A DNA stretch of 42,812 nucleotides, taken from the NCBI GenBank assembly GCA_017306245.1, contig JAFKIY010000011.1, forward strand, positions 1-42,812, given 5' to 3'. The notes beneath the pieces were generated by a model, which searched no databases, had not been told where the DNA came from, and saw only the letters and a program-made list of their open reading frames with translations. This document shows, piece by piece, positions 40,784 to 42,812 of the stretch. Each line of letters begins with the position of its first letter. The first letter of the stretch is position 1. Both the position numbers and the translations under genes were made by a program. The DNA is from Micrococcales bacterium. Its GTDB lineage: Bacteria; Actinomycetota; Actinomycetes; Actinomycetales; Microbacteriaceae.

Positions 40784-41496
40784 GCGGCGGCGTTGCGCCG
40801 AAGCGCGCCATCGTGTTTCAGCACGACGACGACATCACGCTCGGGAATCTGGAACCGGTGCTCCGCGAGCACGGGTATGAGATCCACATCATTGAGGTCG
40901 ACTCGGTCGACGTGACCGCGCTGGACCCGGAGGACGGCGACCTCGTCATCGTGCTTGGCGGCGAAAAAGGCGCGTACCAGACGGAGGAGTTCCCGCACCT
41001 GGCCGATGAGATGCGGTTCATCCGGGCGCGCGTGGAGGCGAACAAGCCCATTTTCGGGGTGTGCCTCGGCGCGCAGCTCATGGCCGGCGCGTTTGGCGCC
41101 CGCAACTACAAGGGCGACAAGCCGGATCTCGGCTACCAGGACATCCAGCTCACGGAGGCGGGGCTCGCGTCGCCCCTGCGGCACGTGCAGGGCGTGGGGA
41201 TGCTCGTGTGGCACAGCGACCACTACACCCTGCCCGCTGAGGCGACCCTGTTGGGCACGTCGACGGCGTACCCGAACGAAGCGTTCTCGATCGGGGATTA
41301 CGCCCTCGCGGTGCAGTTCCACCCGGAGGTCACCGACGAAATGCACGAGGCGTGGACGCTGGGTTCCCGCGAACTGTTCGCCGCGAACAACGTCGACGCG
41401 GACGAATGGCGCGCGCTCGGCCGCATCCACAACCCGCCCATGGAGGCGGCGTCCAGGCTCATGTTCGGCGAGTGGCTGGACTCCCTCCCCTCCTGA
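40780..41496 (+). CDS. Class I glutamine amidotransferase
   Basis: Product of 238 residues from TTG 40780, overlapping the CDF stop (TTGA). The nucleophile is in GVCLGAQLMAGAFGA, and the His/Glu pair in AVQFHPEVT. This is the stand-alone GATase group related to GMP-synthase glutaminase domains. The acceptor and partner are unknown. Co-transcribed with the CDF gene. Confidence 0.88.
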   Translation: MSGGVAPKRAIVFQHDDDITLGNLEPVLREHGYEIHIIEVDSVDVTALDPEDGDLVIVLGGEKGAYQTEEFPHLADEMRFIRARVEANKPIFGVCLGAQLMAGAFGARNYKGDKPDLGYQDIQLTEAGLASPLRHVQGVGMLVWHSDHYTLPAEATLLGTSTAYPNEAFSIGDYALAVQFHPEVTDEMHEAWTLGSRELFAANNVDADEWRALGRIHNPPMEAASRLMFGEWLDSLPS

Positions 41497-41510
41497 CTGA
41501 TGACCGTGCA

Positions 41511-41996
41511 CTAGCGGCGCGTTGCGAAGAAGTCTTTCAGCAGCCGGGCGCTTTCTGCCTCGCGGATGCCGGCATGCACCTCGACGCGGTGCGGCAGACG
41601 GCGGTCCCGCAGCAGGTCGTTGACGCTTCCGGCGGCCCCGGCCTTCTCATCCCACGCCCCGAACACGACGACGGGGATGCGCGCCTGAAGGATCGCCCCC
41701 GCGCACATCGCGCACGGCTCGAGCGTGACGACGAGCGTGGTGCCGGCGAGCTGCCACGACCCCAGCGCCTCGGCCGCGGCCCGGATGGCGAGCACCTCAG
41801 CATGGGCCGTCGGGTCCCCCGTGAGTTCGCGCTCGTTCCGCCCCCGCCCGATCACGTCGCCCCCGGCCGAGATCACGAGGGCACCGACCGGCACATCGCC
41901 CGTCTCGAGGCATGCGGCGGCCTCGACAAGCGCCTCCGACATCCACCCGTCGAAATTCGCCACCGTCACCGCCTCCGCCGTCACCATCTGCGCCAT
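41511..41996 (-). CDS. tadA: tRNA-specific adenosine deaminase
   Basis: Product of about 161 residues. Zinc and catalytic motifs TAHAEVLAIR and EPCAMCAGAI are present, with the TadA feature VPVGALVI near the N terminus. It converts A34 to inosine in tRNA-Arg(ACG). The start is uncertain between ATG 41996 and ATG 41987, neither with a strong ribosome site. Divergent from upp, with 16 bases between. Confidence 0.92.
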   Translation of the reverse strand: MAQMVTAEAVTVANFDGWMSEALVEAAACLETGDVPVGALVISAGGDVIGRGRNERELTGDPTAHAEVLAIRAAAEALGSWQLAGTTLVVTLEPCAMCAGAILQARIPVVVFGAWDEKAGAAGSVNDLLRDRRLPHRVEVHAGIREAESARLLKDFFATRR

Positions 41997-42000
41997 CAAG

Positions 42001-42013
42001 TAGATTGAGCCTA
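42001..42013 (+). promoter_or_regulatory. Leaderless promoter of upp
   Basis: TAGATT (42001-42006) followed by six bases and the ATG at 42013; no Shine-Dalgarno site. Confidence 0.45.
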
Positions 42014-42648
42014 TGCGAGTCCACGTTGCCGATCACCCGCTCATCACGCACAAACTCACCGTGCTCCGCGACGAAACAACCTCATCGCCGGTCTTTCGCG
42101 CGCTCACCGAGGAACTCGTCACCCTGCTCGCGTACGAAGCGACACGCAACGTGCGCGTCGACACGGTGACCGTGCGCACCCCGGTTGCCGAGGCGAAGGG
42201 GCTCGCGATCAGCAAACCGCGGCCGCTCGTCGTCCCCATCCTGCGCGCCGGGCTCGGGATGCTCGAGGGTATGGTCAAGCTCGTCCCCACCGCCGAGGTC
42301 GGGTTCCTCGGCATGGTGCGGAACGAGGAGACGCTGCAACCCACCACCTACGCCGAGCGGCTACCGGAGGACCTTTCCGACCGGCAGTGCTTCGTGCTCG
42401 ACCCGATGCTCGCCACGGGCGGCTCGCTTTTGGCGGCCATCAACTACCTGTTCGGCCGCGGCGCCGTCGATGTGACCGCGATCTGCCTCCTCGGCGCACC
42501 GGAGGGGCTCGCCGCGATCGAGAAAGCCACCGAGGGGCGCGATGTCACCATCGTGCTCGGCGCACTCGACGAGAAACTCAACGAGGTCGGCTACATCGTG
42601 CCAGGCCTCGGGGATGCCGGCGACCGGCTCTACGGCACGGTCGGCTAG
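42013..42648 (+). CDS. upp: Uracil phosphoribosyltransferase
   Basis: Product of 211 residues. PRPP-binding [15 protein letters not shown], the N-terminal [16 protein letters not shown] and the C-terminal [17 protein letters not shown] are all typical. It salvages uracil to UMP. The remaining 164 bases to the window end (42649-42812) show no gene I can support. Confidence 0.96.
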   Translation: MRVHVADHPLITHKLTVLRDETTSSPVFRALTEELVTLLAYEATRNVRVDTVTVRTPVAEAKGLAISKPRPLVVPILRAGLGMLEGMVKLVPTAEVGFLGMVRNEETLQPTTYAERLPEDLSDRQCFVLDPMLATGGSLLAAINYLFGRGAVDVTAICLLGAPEGLAAIEKATEGRDVTIVLGALDEKLNEVGYIVPGLGDAGDRLYGTVG

Positions 42649-42812
42649 AGAACGTCTCGGCGATCCCTTCTGTAATGGTTGTGGCTGGCCTGGTGTCGGC
42701 TGGCAGGCTGGCGGTTATGGTCCTGCCTGGTGTGACTCTCTTCCCTTCTGACCGCTCACGCGTGTCTTGGTCTCGACGTGTCTACCGGGTGGGGCTGTGA
42801 CCGGCCGGCCTG

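Noticed and set aside
42649..42812. Possible gene in the last 164 bases
   Set aside because: Frames through this stretch have no ribosome site, no family features and atypical codon use; nothing can be supported before the window ends.

Overview
The window is high-GC actinobacterial chromosome. The best fit is Microbacteriaceae (Leifsonia-like), judged from protein flavour, a complete set of men genes interleaved with a system II cytochrome c maturation operon, a bS22/bldC pair, many GTG/TTG starts, and repeated -10-like hexamers (TAGACT, TAGGAT, TANNNT) six or seven bases before start codons, the signature of leaderless mRNAs. The genus assignment is inference.

Positions 1-7003 are accessory and lower in GC in places. 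At the left edge, on the minus strand, lies a gene running off the window that joins a Swt1-type HEPN domain (with an R-x4-H ribonuclease motif) to pentapeptide repeats, preceded by a small basic 57-residue ORF. Next is a 1,365-bp IS3-family element (1351-2715) whose orfB carries an in-frame TGA. Between two exact 43-bp copies of the tRNA-Met 3' half (2795-2837 and 6929-6971) sits a very small integrative element. It encodes a RepSA-like HUH replication initiator, a zinc-ribbon protein, a three-gene toxin-antitoxin operon (DUF3467 protein, antitoxin, PemK/MazF toxin), an HTH protein and a tyrosine integrase. There is no visible FtsK/Tra transfer gene. Excision would place the integrase gene directly upstream of rep.

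Positions 6930-12887 hold tRNA-Met, tRNA-Thr (with an unusual C55) and tRNA-Tyr, an M23 peptidase, an inositol monophosphatase whose start codon touches the CCA of tRNA-Tyr, a transglycosylase, YajQ and cardiolipin synthase. Positions 12891-27150 are the menaquinone region: fprA-like reductase, polyprenyl diphosphate synthase, menG, menF, ppk2, menD, a PLD N-terminal-domain membrane protein, an SOS-controlled DUF222 HNH nuclease, DUF4229, menA, menE, menB, a membrane protein and menC. Together these supply the lipid electron carrier. Positions 27147-32640 are the cytochrome c maturation operon (phosphatase, TlpA/ResA-like, CcdA, ResB, CcsB, exported protein), which serves the same respiratory chain.

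Positions 32684-42648 are housekeeping: an archaeal-type aspartyl-tRNA synthetase, an AlkD-like repair protein, several small proteins, ribosomal protein bS22, BldC, an ArsR-family regulator, the KtrB/KtrA potassium channel, ProC, a cation diffusion facilitator, a glutamine amidotransferase, TadA and Upp. The last 164 bases show no gene that I can support.

The most interesting non-coding structures are: a chain of overlapping hexapeptide mini-ORFs built from 17-bp tandem repeats linking menB to menE; a palindromic shared -10 box between proC and the cation transporter; a 26-bp perfect hairpin after ktrA; and a 13-bp tandem repeat abutting the HNH gene.
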